A model generated the notes under the pieces. It did no database searches. It worked only from the letters and a program-made list of their open reading frames with translations, and was not told the origin of the DNA. From Aquisalibacillus elongatus (GTDB taxonomy: Bacteria; Bacillota; Bacilli; Bacillales; Alkalibacillaceae), in assembly GCF_003843875.1 (NCBI RefSeq), contig NZ_RKRF01000011.1:1-64000 (forward strand): a DNA stretch of 64,000 bases, read 5' to 3'. The number at the start of each line of letters is the position of its first letter. The stretch's first letter is position 1. Below are positions 17,319 through 25,711 of this stretch, piece after piece. The translations under genes and the position numbers were made by a program.

Positions 17319-17741
17319 TGCCTTTAACATAATCATCGTGTCACAGCTCATCACTTCTTGGTCTTCCTGATTAAAAACCCTAATACTTAAATTTAAAATA
17401 CCTTTCACTTGGTCTAGCGGCTTGGTACGATCAACCGTAAACTCACCACGCAACTGATCTCCAGGGTACACTGGCGAATGCCAAACAATTTGATTCATCC
17501 CCATGCCGCCCAGACAATCATGTCCTAAAATATTTAATTTAATAAATTCCTTCCAAACGATGGATAGTGTGTGAAACCCGGATGCAATTAAGCCGCCAAA
17601 CGGCCCTGTTTGAGCCGCTTCTTCATCTACGTGAAAGTACTGCGGGTCATGTTCCTCAGCAAAATCAATAATTGATTTTTTGGTTACCATCACAGGCTCC
17701 GTCCAAAACGTTTGGCCTTGTTCAAATTCTTTTAACCTCAC
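17316..17741 (-). CDS. MaoC-family hydratase/dehydratase
   Basis: 141 aa from the GTG at 17741, which has AGGGGGTGAT upstream. An earlier in-frame ATG at 17774 lies inside the intergenic hairpin and lacks a binding site. It is a single hot-dog domain with the MaoC pattern DFAEEHDPQYFHVDEEAA (catalytic Asp/His region) and FGGLIASGFHTL. It probably hydrates enoyl-CoA in the fatty-acid oxidation set encoded upstream on the same strand. The precise substrate is unknown. Confidence 0.85.
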   Translation of the reverse strand: MRLKEFEQGQTFWTEPVMVTKKSIIDFAEEHDPQYFHVDEEAAQTGPFGGLIASGFHTLSIVWKEFIKLNILGHDCLGGMGMNQIVWHSPVYPGDQLRGEFTVDRTKPLDQVKGILNLSIRVFNQEDQEVMSCDTMIMLKA

Positions 17742-17762
17742 CTTATCACCCCCTAATAGATA

Positions 17763-17797
17763 CGGAACCCGCAATAAATGGCGAGTTCCGAATTTTT
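17763..17797. other. Hairpin between the acyl-CoA ligase and MaoC genes
   Basis: CGGAACCCGC / GCGAGTTCCG with an 8-nt loop. A T-run follows on the plus strand only, whereas the flanking genes are minus. It may be an internal attenuator or processing site. Confidence 0.45.
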
Positions 17798-17798
17798 G

Positions 17799-19412
17799 TT
17801 ATACTATTAAATGTTCCTGAAGCTCTTCACGTAAGCTATTTTTCTGGAACTTTCCGACGGACGTTTTGGGTAATTCGTCCATAAAGATCACATCATCTGG
17901 AATCCACCACTTGGCAAACTGTGGTTTTAAGTAATCTAAGAGCTCTTCTTTTGTCGCTGACGCCTCTGGTTTTAATACAACACAGGCTACAGGTCTCTCT
18001 TGCCAGCTAGGGTGCGGAACACCGACCACAGCCGCTTCAAAAACCGCATCATGTGCCATGAGTGCATTTTCTAAATCAATCGTTGAAATCCACTCACCGC
18101 CACTTTTCACTAAATCTTTCGTCCGGTCAGCAATTTTAATAATGCCTTCTTCATCAATTGTCACTATATCACCCGTATGAAGCCAGCCATCACGGAAGGC
18201 ATCGGTTGTACGCTCATCCTTGTAATATTCATCTGCAATCCAAGGGCCGCGAATGAGTAACTCTCCCATGTCTTCACCGTTCCATTCCGCTTCTCCTTCG
18301 TCATTAACCACTTTAATCTCAAGCCCTGGCACGACATAGCCTTGTTTCGCACGAATTTCTAATTTGTCTTCTTCAGGCAAATCTTCTTGGTAACTCTTCA
18401 GACGAGATAATGTAGCGAGTGGTGTTGTTTCAGTCATACCATAAGCATGAATGAACGGTACTTTGTGTTTCTGTTCAAACGCACGAATCATACCCATTGG
18501 CGCAGCGGACCCTCCACATAGCACAGCTCTTAGAGAACTCATGTCATACTTCTCTGCATTAGCATCTAATTCCTTCAACAAGCCTAACCAAATAGTTGGC
18601 ACGCCTGCTGTAATTGTCACTTTTTCTTGTGTGATGAGTTCTGCTAATAATTCTGGCGTGAATGATGGGCCTGGCATAACTTGCGTTGTACCATACCATG
18701 TTGAAGCAAACGGCATCCCCCAAGCGTTTGCGTGGAACATAGGTACAACAGGCATACAAACATCTGACTCAGAAATCGCAGCCGAATCCGCTAAACCTAA
18801 AGCAAACGTGTGCAACGTAATGCCTCTATGCGAGTAAACCACTCCTTTTGGTTTACCTGTTGTGGCAGACGTAAAGCACATTCCTGCCGGGTCGTTTTCA
18901 TCCAGATCTTTTGGAAATTCATAATTCGGGTTTGCTTCTGATAGTAATTCTTCGTATGAATAAATCGGTGAAAGTGATGTTTCAGGTAATTGAGGTTCGT
19001 CCGTCATTAAAATGATGGCTTCAACTGTGGAGAGATGGTCTTTAATCGCATCTAAAATAGGTAAGAACATCGGGTCAACTAAAAGTACTTTGTCTTCAGC
19101 ATGATTAATAATATAAGCGATGTGCTCTGGTGATAGTCGAATATTAATCGTATGCAACACGGCTCCAATTCCTGGGATGGCAAAATAAGCTTCGAGGTGG
19201 CGGTGATCATTCCAAGCGAGCGTGGCTACTTTATCACCGCGCTCGACACCTAAAGTTTCAAGCGCACTAGACAAACGCCTTGTCCGCTCACCTAACTCCT
19301 TATAATTAAATCGGTGAATACCTGATGACGTTCGTGAGACGACCTCCTTTTTAGGAAAAAGTTTTTCTGCACGTTCAAGCATCTTGCTGATTAGTAAAGA
19401 ACCTTCCATCAT
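17799..19412 (-). CDS. Long-chain fatty-acid--CoA ligase
   Basis: 537-aa acyl-adenylate-forming enzyme. The P-loop is CFTSATTGKPKGVVYSHRG, the A5 motif is YGMTETTP, the Asp-containing motif is GWLHTGDI, and the A10 lysine is in ELPKTSVGKFQKN. It resembles the medium/long-chain FadD-like enzymes of Bacillaceae oxidation clusters. It activates fatty acids with ATP and CoA. It lies third on the minus strand after acyl-CoA dehydrogenase and a CaiB-type gene. The start follows GGAGAGGG at 6 nt. Confidence 0.93.
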   Translation of the reverse strand: MMEGSLLISKMLERAEKLFPKKEVVSRTSSGIHRFNYKELGERTRRLSSALETLGVERGDKVATLAWNDHRHLEAYFAIPGIGAVLHTINIRLSPEHIAYIINHAEDKVLLVDPMFLPILDAIKDHLSTVEAIILMTDEPQLPETSLSPIYSYEELLSEANPNYEFPKDLDENDPAGMCFTSATTGKPKGVVYSHRGITLHTFALGLADSAAISESDVCMPVVPMFHANAWGMPFASTWYGTTQVMPGPSFTPELLAELITQEKVTITAGVPTIWLGLLKELDANAEKYDMSSLRAVLCGGSAAPMGMIRAFEQKHKVPFIHAYGMTETTPLATLSRLKSYQEDLPEEDKLEIRAKQGYVVPGLEIKVVNDEGEAEWNGEDMGELLIRGPWIADEYYKDERTTDAFRDGWLHTGDIVTIDEEGIIKIADRTKDLVKSGGEWISTIDLENALMAHDAVFEAAVVGVPHPSWQERPVACVVLKPEASATKEELLDYLKPQFAKWWIPDDVIFMDELPKTSVGKFQKNSLREELQEHLIV

Positions 19413-19472
19413 AATGGACCCTCTCCTTTAAATAGTTTTATATCCAGCTCGCGGTCATACGAGCTTTCAAAC

Positions 19473-20540
19473 TTAATTCGGGTCTTTCGTAATCATCCGA
19501 TTATGTTCAGCAAGTTCTGCAACGTCAAAACGTGTTGCCTTTGAATCATAATGGGTTTGAACATAAGATAAGTTGTCCTCTTGATGGAGTAAACCTCGCT
19601 CATTTATATAATCACTTTTAAGCACTTCATCGATTTCTAAGACCGGGAATAAACAACAATCCTGCTCCTCTCCTATCGTTGTCCACTCCGCCTTTGTCCT
19701 AGTTTTAAATAGTTGTTCAAGTTGCTTGATGACCTTTGGTGTTTTGAGCTGATCAGGAAAATGGTCAAGCCAATCTTCTTGCCCCACCGCAAGACAGAAA
19801 TTGTTCCAAAACTTATATTCTAAAGCTCCTAATGACACGAATTGTTGGTCCTTTGTTTCGTATATCCGGTAATTCGCGTAGCTGCCATTTAACACTGGAA
19901 TGCCTGTGCCAACATTAGCAACAGTTGATAACATCATATGATTTTCCATCATGGAAAAGACCGCATCAGTAATAGCTAAATCTATATAAGTACCACTACC
20001 CGTACGTTCACGCTTTAAGAGGTTTGCTAAAATCGTTTCACTGGCAACCATCCCACCAATAAGATCTGCCATTGTATGAGTCGGTTGAACGGGTTGACCT
20101 TTGTCATCTTTTATTTGACTAAGCATGCCACTCATTGCTAAATAGTTCAGGTCGTGGCTCCCCCGATGTGAAAGCGAGCTGTTTTGCCCAAAACCCGTTA
20201 ACGATAAGTAAATAATGTTTGGGTTAATTTCTCGTACATCGTCATACCCTAACCCTAGACGACCCATAACACCTGGGCGAAAGCTCTCGACGACGACATC
20301 AGCTGTCTTAATGAGTTCTAAAGCCTTTTCTTTTTCTGATTCAAGTTTTAGATCAAGTGCAACACTCTTTTTACCTCGATTGTTCGCAGCAAATAATGTT
20401 TCATTTGCCATTTGCCGTATCTGATCACCTTTTGACGGTTCGATCTTAACCACTTCTGCGCCAAAATCCGCCAAACGAAGCGTTGCATACGGGCCCGGTA
20501 AATATAACGAAAAATCGATCACTCGTATTCCTTCTAACAT
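19473..20540 (-). CDS. CaiB/BaiF (family III) CoA-transferase
   Basis: 355 aa with the family III signature: VIDFSLYLPGPYATLRLADFGAEVVKIEP at the N-terminus, NRGKKSVALDL, VVESFRPGVMGRLGLGYD, and the catalytic Asp in HDLNYLAMSGML. These enzymes move CoA between carboxylic acids; some act as 2-methylacyl-CoA racemases (Amacr type). It begins 3 nt after the acyl-CoA dehydrogenase stop, so the two are co-translated. In a fatty-acid cluster a racemase role for branched acyl-CoA is plausible but not shown. Confidence 0.88.
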   Translation of the reverse strand: MLEGIRVIDFSLYLPGPYATLRLADFGAEVVKIEPSKGDQIRQMANETLFAANNRGKKSVALDLKLESEKEKALELIKTADVVVESFRPGVMGRLGLGYDDVREINPNIIYLSLTGFGQNSSLSHRGSHDLNYLAMSGMLSQIKDDKGQPVQPTHTMADLIGGMVASETILANLLKRERTGSGTYIDLAITDAVFSMMENHMMLSTVANVGTGIPVLNGSYANYRIYETKDQQFVSLGALEYKFWNNFCLAVGQEDWLDHFPDQLKTPKVIKQLEQLFKTRTKAEWTTIGEEQDCCLFPVLEIDEVLKSDYINERGLLHQEDNLSYVQTHYDSKATRFDVAELAEHNRMITKDPN

Positions 20541-20543
20541 CAG

Positions 20544-21689
20544 CTACAGCTCCATATTTTTTGCAATAATATTTTTCATAATGTCATTCGTTCCTGCATA
20601 AATCGATGAGACAGGGATATCACGGTAACGACGTGCGATTGAGTATTCTTCCATATAGCCATAGCCACCGTGAAGCTGCATACACGTTGTCGCTACACGC
20701 CTGGCCATATCAGTGATCCACCATTTTGCCATTGAAACTTCAGTGACGACATTTTCTTGTTTCATATGGCGTTCAATTACATCATCTAAAAATGTTCGAC
20801 CAATCTGAACTTCGGTTGCAACTTCAGCCATTTTATGTTGAACGGTTTGAAGTTTTGATACCGGTCTACCGAAAGCTTTTCGCTCTTTAACGTATTGTTT
20901 AGTGGTCTCTAACATTTCTTCTGCCGCTACTTGTGCGCTAATGCCCACGGTCAGGCGCTCTTGCTGTAATTGATCCATCAAGTAGTAAAAACCTTTACCT
21001 TCTTCGCCTAGCAGATTTTCTTTAGGAACCTTAACATCTTCAAAAAATAACTCTGCTGTATCTTGAGAATGCAACCCGACTTTATCCAGTTTCCTTCCGT
21101 GTGTAAAGCCTGGCATGTCTCTTTCAACGACGAGTAAACTAATTCCTTTATGAGCCGGTTCAGCCTTAGGATCTGTTTTAGCGACGACAACAACTAAGTC
21201 AGCATGAAGTCCATTGGTAATAAACGTTTTTTGACCGTTTAAGACATAGTGGTCACCATTCTCAATCGCGTTTGACTTGATTCCTGCTAAATCCGACCCA
21301 GCATCAGGCTCCGTCATAGCAATAGCTGTAATGATTTCACCTGTGACGCACTTAGGTAGCCAACGTTCCTTTTGCTCTGATGTGCCGTATGTATCTAAAT
21401 AAGGCACGACGATATCATTATGTAATCCCAGACCAACTAAGCCAGTTCCAACTCGCTCGATTTCCTCGTTAAAAACAACCGAATAGCCAAAATCAGCGTT
21501 TAGTCCTCCGTAATGTTCATCTACCCATGGACACAAAAAGCCATTTTCGCCCATCTTGGTCCATAACTCTCGCGGAATTAGACGATCCTCTTCCCACTGA
21601 TCAAAATAAGGAACAACCTCTTTATTTAAAAACTTCTTTAAACTATCGCGATACATATCATGCTCTTTTGTTAAGTACCTAGCAGCCAT
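20544..21689 (-). CDS. Acyl-CoA dehydrogenase
   Basis: 381 aa from the ATG at 21689, eight nt after AAGGGAG. Typical features are IAMTEPDAGSDLAGIKSNA, the FAD loop TFITNGLHADLVVVVAKT, RKAFGRPVSKLQTVQHKMA, and QLHGGYGYMEEYSIARRYRD near the C-terminus with YAGTNDIMKNIIAKNM. It introduces the 2,3 double bond of acyl-CoA with FAD. It is the first gene of the minus-strand fatty-acid operon and faces the sspH genes. A CTTAATATTAAG palindrome lies about 27 nt upstream. Confidence 0.93.
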   Translation of the reverse strand: MAARYLTKEHDMYRDSLKKFLNKEVVPYFDQWEEDRLIPRELWTKMGENGFLCPWVDEHYGGLNADFGYSVVFNEEIERVGTGLVGLGLHNDIVVPYLDTYGTSEQKERWLPKCVTGEIITAIAMTEPDAGSDLAGIKSNAIENGDHYVLNGQKTFITNGLHADLVVVVAKTDPKAEPAHKGISLLVVERDMPGFTHGRKLDKVGLHSQDTAELFFEDVKVPKENLLGEEGKGFYYLMDQLQQERLTVGISAQVAAEEMLETTKQYVKERKAFGRPVSKLQTVQHKMAEVATEVQIGRTFLDDVIERHMKQENVVTEVSMAKWWITDMARRVATTCMQLHGGYGYMEEYSIARRYRDIPVSSIYAGTNDIMKNIIAKNMEL

Positions 21690-21715
21690 GCGCACGACTC
21701 CCTTTTTTAAATTTT

Positions 21716-21727
21716 CTTAATATTAAG
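21716..21727. promoter_or_regulatory. Palindrome upstream of the acyl-CoA dehydrogenase operon
   Basis: CTTAATATTAAG, a perfect 12-bp palindrome 27 nt upstream of the start. It is a possible operator, but AT-rich palindromes also occur by chance. Confidence 0.3.
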
Positions 21728-21869
21728 ATATCATAAAGCTTTTACATTGGTAAAGAGCGAGAAATGTCGATTAGAGCAACGTATCTTTTTCCAAGTATAT
21801 TTTCTTTTATTAAGTCAAAAATAATATTACGAAACCAACACTACATGATAGACAGCATGGAGGTTTCAA

Positions 21870-22070
21870 ATGGAATTAGATAAGATCAGACAGATTGTGG
21901 ATTCTCCTACTTTAGTTCAAGTGAAGTACCACGGATTTCCCGTGTATATTCAAGGTATTGACGAAGAGAATGGTACTGCCAAAGTCTTTCCTCTAGACCA
22001 GATGGATCAAGAACAAGAAGTCGATTTGGACGGCCTTTACGCTGATGATCCAGTCCATTTAATGTTTTAG
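21870..22070 (+). CDS. sspH: H-type small acid-soluble spore protein
   Basis: 66 aa matching the SspH pattern: MELDKIRQIVDSPTLVQVKYHGFPVYIQGIDEENG... with the conserved V-x-Y-x-G-x-P-V-x-I-Q core and a C-terminal acidic tail (VDLDGLYADDPVHLMF) longer than in Bacillus subtilis SspH. Members are made in the forespore and found in the spore core. The start lies behind a GGAGG. A second paralogue follows 55 nt downstream. Sporulation-specific promoters were not clearly identified. Confidence 0.85.
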   Translation: MELDKIRQIVDSPTLVQVKYHGFPVYIQGIDEENGTAKVFPLDQMDQEQEVDLDGLYADDPVHLMF

Positions 22071-22074
22071 GTTA

Positions 22075-22095
22075 TAAACGCTAAGATAGCGTTTA
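22075..22095. other. Hairpin between the two sspH genes
   Basis: TAAACGCTA / TAGCGTTTA with a 3-nt loop, starting 4 nt after the first sspH stop and lacking a T-run. It may stabilise the 3' end of the first message or attenuate read-through. Confidence 0.5.
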
Positions 22096-22125
22096 GATAT
22101 AACCATGTCATGAAGGAGGTTTTAG

Positions 22126-22308
22126 ATGGACCGATTACGCGCTGAAGAAATAGCGAGCTCACCTAAGATTTGCAACGTCCAATACAATGGCAAACGAGTT
22201 TTCATACAACATGTACAAGAAAGCTCTGATGTCGCTCGCGTTTACTACCTCGATGACCCGACGAATGAATTTGAGGTGCAATTATCTAATATTAGAGAAA
22301 AGCATTGA
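22126..22308 (+). CDS. sspH: H-type small acid-soluble spore protein, second copy
   Basis: 60 aa, close to the canonical SspH length: MDRLRAEEIASSPKICNVQYNGKRVFIQHVQES..., with V-x-Y-x-G-x-x-V-x-I-Q and the ARVYYLDDP segment. It starts behind AAGGAGG. It is clearly paralogous to the gene upstream. The tandem pair indicates an endospore-forming host. A strong terminator follows. Confidence 0.87.
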   Translation: MDRLRAEEIASSPKICNVQYNGKRVFIQHVQESSDVARVYYLDDPTNEFEVQLSNIREKH

Positions 22309-22311
22309 CGA

Positions 22312-22347
22312 AAAAGAACTCGCTATCTCCTTCTAGCGAGTTCTTTT
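22312..22347. terminator. Bidirectional terminator after sspH
   Basis: 14-bp perfect stem (AAAAGAACTCGCTA / TAGCGAGTTCTTTT) between convergent genes, with A/T-runs on both sides. Confidence 0.9.
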
Positions 22348-22349
22348 CA

Positions 22350-23075
22350 TTAATCTGATTGATCATCTTTTTTCGATAAAACAAACGTCATGGGTTGTTC
22401 TTTACCTGTCAATAACTGGTGAACATATGACGAGGTTAATTCATACTGATCTTCAATTTTTTCAGCTAAGTGATGACTGCGTTCATACAAAATCGACCTA
22501 AAATTAGTTAACTGATGAGACAGTTTTTCTAACAGTGCCTCTTGATTTTCTAGCTTCTGATTCATTTTCTGTTGTTGTTCATCCTGGTCTAAAATATGTT
22601 CGGATAATTTTTGTTGCACGTTCAATATATCATTTAACTGCTCGGTTAACGTTTCATTTGAATGGTCTTGCTTCGTTAATTCATCAATGATTTTTTGATT
22701 GGAATCATGCAAGTCTCGTAATTCACGCAACAACTCATCATTTTTCATCTCTTCTTGTGTCATCCAATCCTCCACTTTCGCATGTTGTTGATCAACTTTT
22801 TGAAGACGGTTTAATACTTGTTGTTTAAATTGATCATGATTGTGATGGCGCTGATCAAAAGCATTTAATTGAGTAACCATACTTTTCTGCTGGTTTTCTT
22901 GCCTTTCATACAATTGATGTAACAAATTATAGGAACGAGTTAATTGGCGATTAATTTTTTGTTGGTGGTTCATAAAATCCGTCACCCGATCCGTTATTAC
23001 CTCTTTTTGATTCGGTGCCTCAACAGGTTCTTTGGACCGGTATATATTCGGTTGTCCGTTAAAATATAAAGTCAA
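22350..23075 (-). CDS. Long coiled-coil protein of unknown function
   Basis: 241 aa, almost wholly helical and rich in Gln, Glu, His and Lys, with heptad-like leucines from about residue 30 to 215 (QLTRSYNLLHQLYERQENQQ, LEKLSHQLTNFRSILYER). There is no membrane segment or signal. The short N- and C-terminal ends (TLYFNGQPNIY, FVLSKKDDQSD) may be docking peptides. A TTG start 9 nt after AAAGGA is used. It sits between sspH and rlmN and has its own terminator upstream. A spore-coat or cytoskeletal role is conceivable from its neighbours, but nothing in the sequence proves it. Confidence 0.7.
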   Translation of the reverse strand: MTLYFNGQPNIYRSKEPVEAPNQKEVITDRVTDFMNHQQKINRQLTRSYNLLHQLYERQENQQKSMVTQLNAFDQRHHNHDQFKQQVLNRLQKVDQQHAKVEDWMTQEEMKNDELLRELRDLHDSNQKIIDELTKQDHSNETLTEQLNDILNVQQKLSEHILDQDEQQQKMNQKLENQEALLEKLSHQLTNFRSILYERSHHLAEKIEDQYELTSSYVHQLLTGKEQPMTFVLSKKDDQSD

Positions 23076-23128
23076 ACGATCACATCCTTTTGTGACTCTG
23101 CTCTTATAACATATGCATTCACCTAAAA

Positions 23129-23160
23129 AAAGAGTGCCTGTCTAGCCACAGGCACTCTTT
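23129..23160 (-). terminator. Terminator of rlmN
   Basis: 13-bp stem (AAAGAGTGCCTGT / ACAGGCACTCTTT) with a 6-nt loop, followed on the minus strand by a T-run, 5 nt past the rlmN stop. Confidence 0.9.
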
Positions 23161-23164
23161 CAAA

Positions 23165-24244
23165 TTAGGATGCATTCACTTTTTTCTTTTTCGCTTTTTC
23201 GATCTGTTTACTTCTTAATTGGCCGCAAGCAGCGTCAATGTCACTTCCTTGCTCCACTCGCACACCACAATTAATGTTGTTTTCTAATAACGTTTCATAA
23301 AAATTCAAGATATTTTGTTTACGGCTACGTTCATACGGGTGGTCCGCAACTGGGTTATACGGAATTAAGTTGACATAGGATAAATGACGTTTATCCTTCA
23401 AGAGTTCAGCTAATTGCTTCGCTTCTTCCACGTGGTCGTTCACATCATCAAGTAAAATATACTCGAACGTAATCCGGCGATTCGTTTTTTCTAGATAATA
23501 ATCAATCGCTGGCATGAGTTTTTCAAGCGGATACGCTCGGTTAATTTTCATGATTTTCGTACGCAACTCGTTATTTGGCGCGTGAATGGATAGCGCTAAG
23601 TTAACTTGTAAGTTTTCATCCGCAAATTCATAAATTTTATCTGCTAAGCCACTTGTTGATACGGTAATGTGACGGGCACCAATGGATAACCCTTTTTGGT
23701 CATTCACAATACGTAAAAAGTCTAACGTGTTGTCGTAGTTATCAAACGGCTCACCAATACCCATAACGACAATGTGGCTCACGCGTTCGTCTTTTTCTTG
23801 GTCGTCTAGGTGATGCTGCACATTCATAATCTGCTCAACGATCTCACCACTCGTTAAATCACGGTTTTTACGTAATATACCGCTTGCGCAGAATGAACAA
23901 CCAATATTACAACCTACCTGAGTCGTCACACAAACGGATAGACCATAATCAAATCGCATGAGTACCGTTTCGATATGGTTGCCATCCTGAAGTTCGAATA
24001 AAAACTTAATCGTCCCATCCTTTGATTCTTGTTTGACGGTTTCACTAAGTGTTTGGATGACGTAGTTTTCTTCTAATAAGTCGATTGTATCTTTATTGAC
24101 ATTTTTCATATTTGAAAAGGATTTAACACGTTTACGATAAAGCCAATCCCACACTTGGTCAGCGCGGAAACGCTTCTGTCCGCTCTCCACGAGCCAATCC
24201 TTTAATTGATCATAAGTTAATCCATAGATGGATTGTTTATGCAT
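23165..24244 (-). CDS. rlmN: 23S rRNA (adenine2503-C2)-methyltransferase RlmN
   Basis: 359-aa radical SAM enzyme with the cluster motif C-x3-C-x2-C ([11 protein letters not shown]), preceded by [12 protein letters not shown]-type residues, and the SAM motifs GIGEPFDN and [11 protein letters not shown]. The methyl-carrying Cys near the C-terminus is in DAACGQL. It methylates A2503 of 23S rRNA and A37 of some tRNAs. It is monocistronic. The start lies behind AAGGAAGG, and a short dyad (24262-24283) is in the leader. Confidence 0.96.
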   Translation of the reverse strand: MHKQSIYGLTYDQLKDWLVESGQKRFRADQVWDWLYRKRVKSFSNMKNVNKDTIDLLEENYVIQTLSETVKQESKDGTIKFLFELQDGNHIETVLMRFDYGLSVCVTTQVGCNIGCSFCASGILRKNRDLTSGEIVEQIMNVQHHLDDQEKDERVSHIVVMGIGEPFDNYDNTLDFLRIVNDQKGLSIGARHITVSTSGLADKIYEFADENLQVNLALSIHAPNNELRTKIMKINRAYPLEKLMPAIDYYLEKTNRRITFEYILLDDVNDHVEEAKQLAELLKDKRHLSYVNLIPYNPVADHPYERSRKQNILNFYETLLENNINCGVRVEQGSDIDAACGQLRSKQIEKAKKKKVNAS

Positions 24245-24261
24245 TCAAAAAACCTTCCTTT

Positions 24262-24283
24262 TTATAAGAATTCCTTCTTATAA
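24262..24283. promoter_or_regulatory. Dyad in the rlmN leader
   Basis: TTATAAGAA / TTCTTATAA, perfect 9-bp arms with a 4-nt spacer, about 18 nt before the start codon and just upstream of the ribosome binding site. It may be an operator or a leader hairpin. Confidence 0.4.
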
Positions 24284-24371
24284 TTTTAATCCTCTACCTA
24301 TAGTACTTAAGTTTATAAGCGATGACAAGTTGTAAGGTCTTCCAATTGAATAATTTTATAACAAAAAATGC

Positions 24372-24423
24372 ATGCTTGTCTGAATTCAACATATAAATTA
24401 GTAACACGTCTTAAGACAAGCAT
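24372..24423 (+). promoter_or_regulatory. Long-range inverted repeat in the DoxX-like gene leader
   Basis: ATGCTTGTCT (24372-24381) and AGACAAGCAT (24414-24423) pair perfectly over 10 bp around a 32-nt loop, ending 18 nt before the ATG. It could be an RNA structure in the 5' leader or two operator halves. Confidence 0.4.
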
Positions 24424-24441
24424 AAATGGAGGGGAATACAA

Positions 24442-24819
24442 ATGGTTAATGTGTCAACTACACAGCTTGTGCGTTACTTGGTTGGATTTGTGTTCATTGT
24501 GTCAGCTTTGATGAAAATTGTAGGAGAAGGGTTAGGAGGATACTTTACAAATCTAGGCTTTCCTTCACCGATCACATTCATGTATGTGGTCGCCATTACT
24601 GAAATTATTTTCGGACTTTTAATTCTACTCAATCGCTACGTCAAACTTTCTACCATCCCGCTAATGGTTGTGATTATTGGTGCACTCGTCATTACCAAAC
24701 TCCCGATGTTACATGAAGGAATTATCCATACTTTATTCCACGCTCGATTAGACATTGTCATGCTCGGCTTACTTTTCTTACTATACCAGCAATATGACGG
24801 TAAATTTTTCAGGCCCTAA
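24442..24819 (+). CDS. DoxX-like membrane protein
   Basis: 125 aa with four hydrophobic segments, matching the DoxX/DoxD-like superfamily: RYLVGFVFIVSALMKIVG at the first helix, then FGLLILLNRYVKLSTIPLMVVI. The role of these proteins is poorly defined; some take part in redox or sulfur metabolism at the membrane. It is monocistronic, with a strong GGAGGGG binding site and an unusual inverted repeat in the leader. It converges with the next gene with only 2 nt between stops and no visible terminator. Confidence 0.75.
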   Translation: MVNVSTTQLVRYLVGFVFIVSALMKIVGEGLGGYFTNLGFPSPITFMYVVAITEIIFGLLILLNRYVKLSTIPLMVVIIGALVITKLPMLHEGIIHTLFHARLDIVMLGLLFLLYQQYDGKFFRP

Positions 24820-24821
24820 CA

Positions 24822-25478
24822 TTACCACACCTTAAAGACATAGCCTTGCTTGGTTTTCTGACCAACTTCTTCTTCTATCACTTGTTGGGTGTTTGGATCA
24901 TATGTGTACTTCAACCACCCAACATAGTGCCCTTGTTTAGCAGCCTGTTGTTCTTCCCAAAGATTCACACCACTCATCCACTCTCCGGTTTGATCACCTG
25001 GTGGATTCCCTTGTTTCGGAAAACTTGAACCATTTGCGGCAATCACAGTTCCTTTCGTGAGTTCCACAAGCTTTATCGGAAACTCACTCGACGCCACCCG
25101 ACAGCCCGTAAAAATAATTTCTTGATCATCACAAAATTGAACCTCGCCTGATCTGACTAACCGTGCTAAATCACTTAAATATCTAGCATCTTCATGATCA
25201 TACAAACGTTGATTCAAATAAAAACCATTGATGTCAGGCCCGCCGATTTTTACACCACCCCGGTTTCCGTTCGGATCAAACGGCCAAGCATGTGAAAAAA
25301 TGATCAACTTTTTAATACAATTTCGCCCGCCATCGGTTGCTTGAACCAAATGCTCCAATAGATTTTTTCCTGAACGCCATTGCTTAGCATGTTCACGGCC
25401 CACCGCATTGATCGCCCAAGACTGAAATGCCACCTCATCCCGACCTGTCGCCGCTAAGGCTAGTGGTACTTTCGCCAT
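24822..25478 (-). CDS. Hypothetical protein with caspase-like (clan CD) features
   Basis: 218 aa from the ATG at 25478, six nt after GAGGTG. A hydrophobic strand ending in His (IKKLIIFSHAWPF) is followed about 60 residues later by another strand ending in Cys (EIIFTGCRVAS), then LVELTKGTVIAANGSS. This His/Cys spacing, with a following small-residue strand, is the pattern of caspase/gingipain/CHAT-like folds (compare DUF4347). There is no signal peptide. It stands alone. Function and protease activity are inference only. Confidence 0.6.
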   Translation of the reverse strand: MAKVPLALAATGRDEVAFQSWAINAVGREHAKQWRSGKNLLEHLVQATDGGRNCIKKLIIFSHAWPFDPNGNRGGVKIGGPDINGFYLNQRLYDHEDARYLSDLARLVRSGEVQFCDDQEIIFTGCRVASSEFPIKLVELTKGTVIAANGSSFPKQGNPPGDQTGEWMSGVNLWEEQQAAKQGHYVGWLKYTYDPNTQQVIEEEVGQKTKQGYVFKVW

Positions 25479-25547
25479 TTTCATCACCTCTTAGTGTTAT
25501 CGTATGCGAGATTGTTGGGCACGTTATTTTTGTTTAGCACTTTTGAA

Positions 25548-25662
25548 TTTATGCGCTAGGTTCTTCATTTTATGCGCTGGTTTTTTCGATTTACGCGGTT
25601 CGAATTTTGTCGAACGTTACCTTTTTTCTAATTTATGCGCCCTTTTCAGACCTCATATGCGC
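25548..25662. repeat. 21-bp-period intergenic repeat array B (word TTTATGCGC)
   Basis: Units start at 25548, 25569, 25590 (TTTACGCGG), 25632 and 25654 (CATATGCGC), with the slot at 25611 filled by CGAACGTTA. The steps are 21, 21, 21, 21 and 22 bp. TTCGAATTTTGTCGAA (25599-25614) is identical to the core of the array at 3280-3394. The array lies just past the terminator of the TraB gene. Confidence 0.88.
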
Positions 25663-25676
25663 TCTTTTTTCAAAAG

Positions 25677-25707
25677 AAAAACCACAGAACCTTCGTCTGT
25701 GGTTTTT
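25677..25707 (-). terminator. Terminator of the TraB-family gene
   Basis: 12-bp stem (AAAAACCACAGA / TCTGTGGTTTTT) with a 7-nt loop, directly after the stop at 25712 on the minus strand. Confidence 0.85.
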
Positions 25708-25711
25708 AAAC

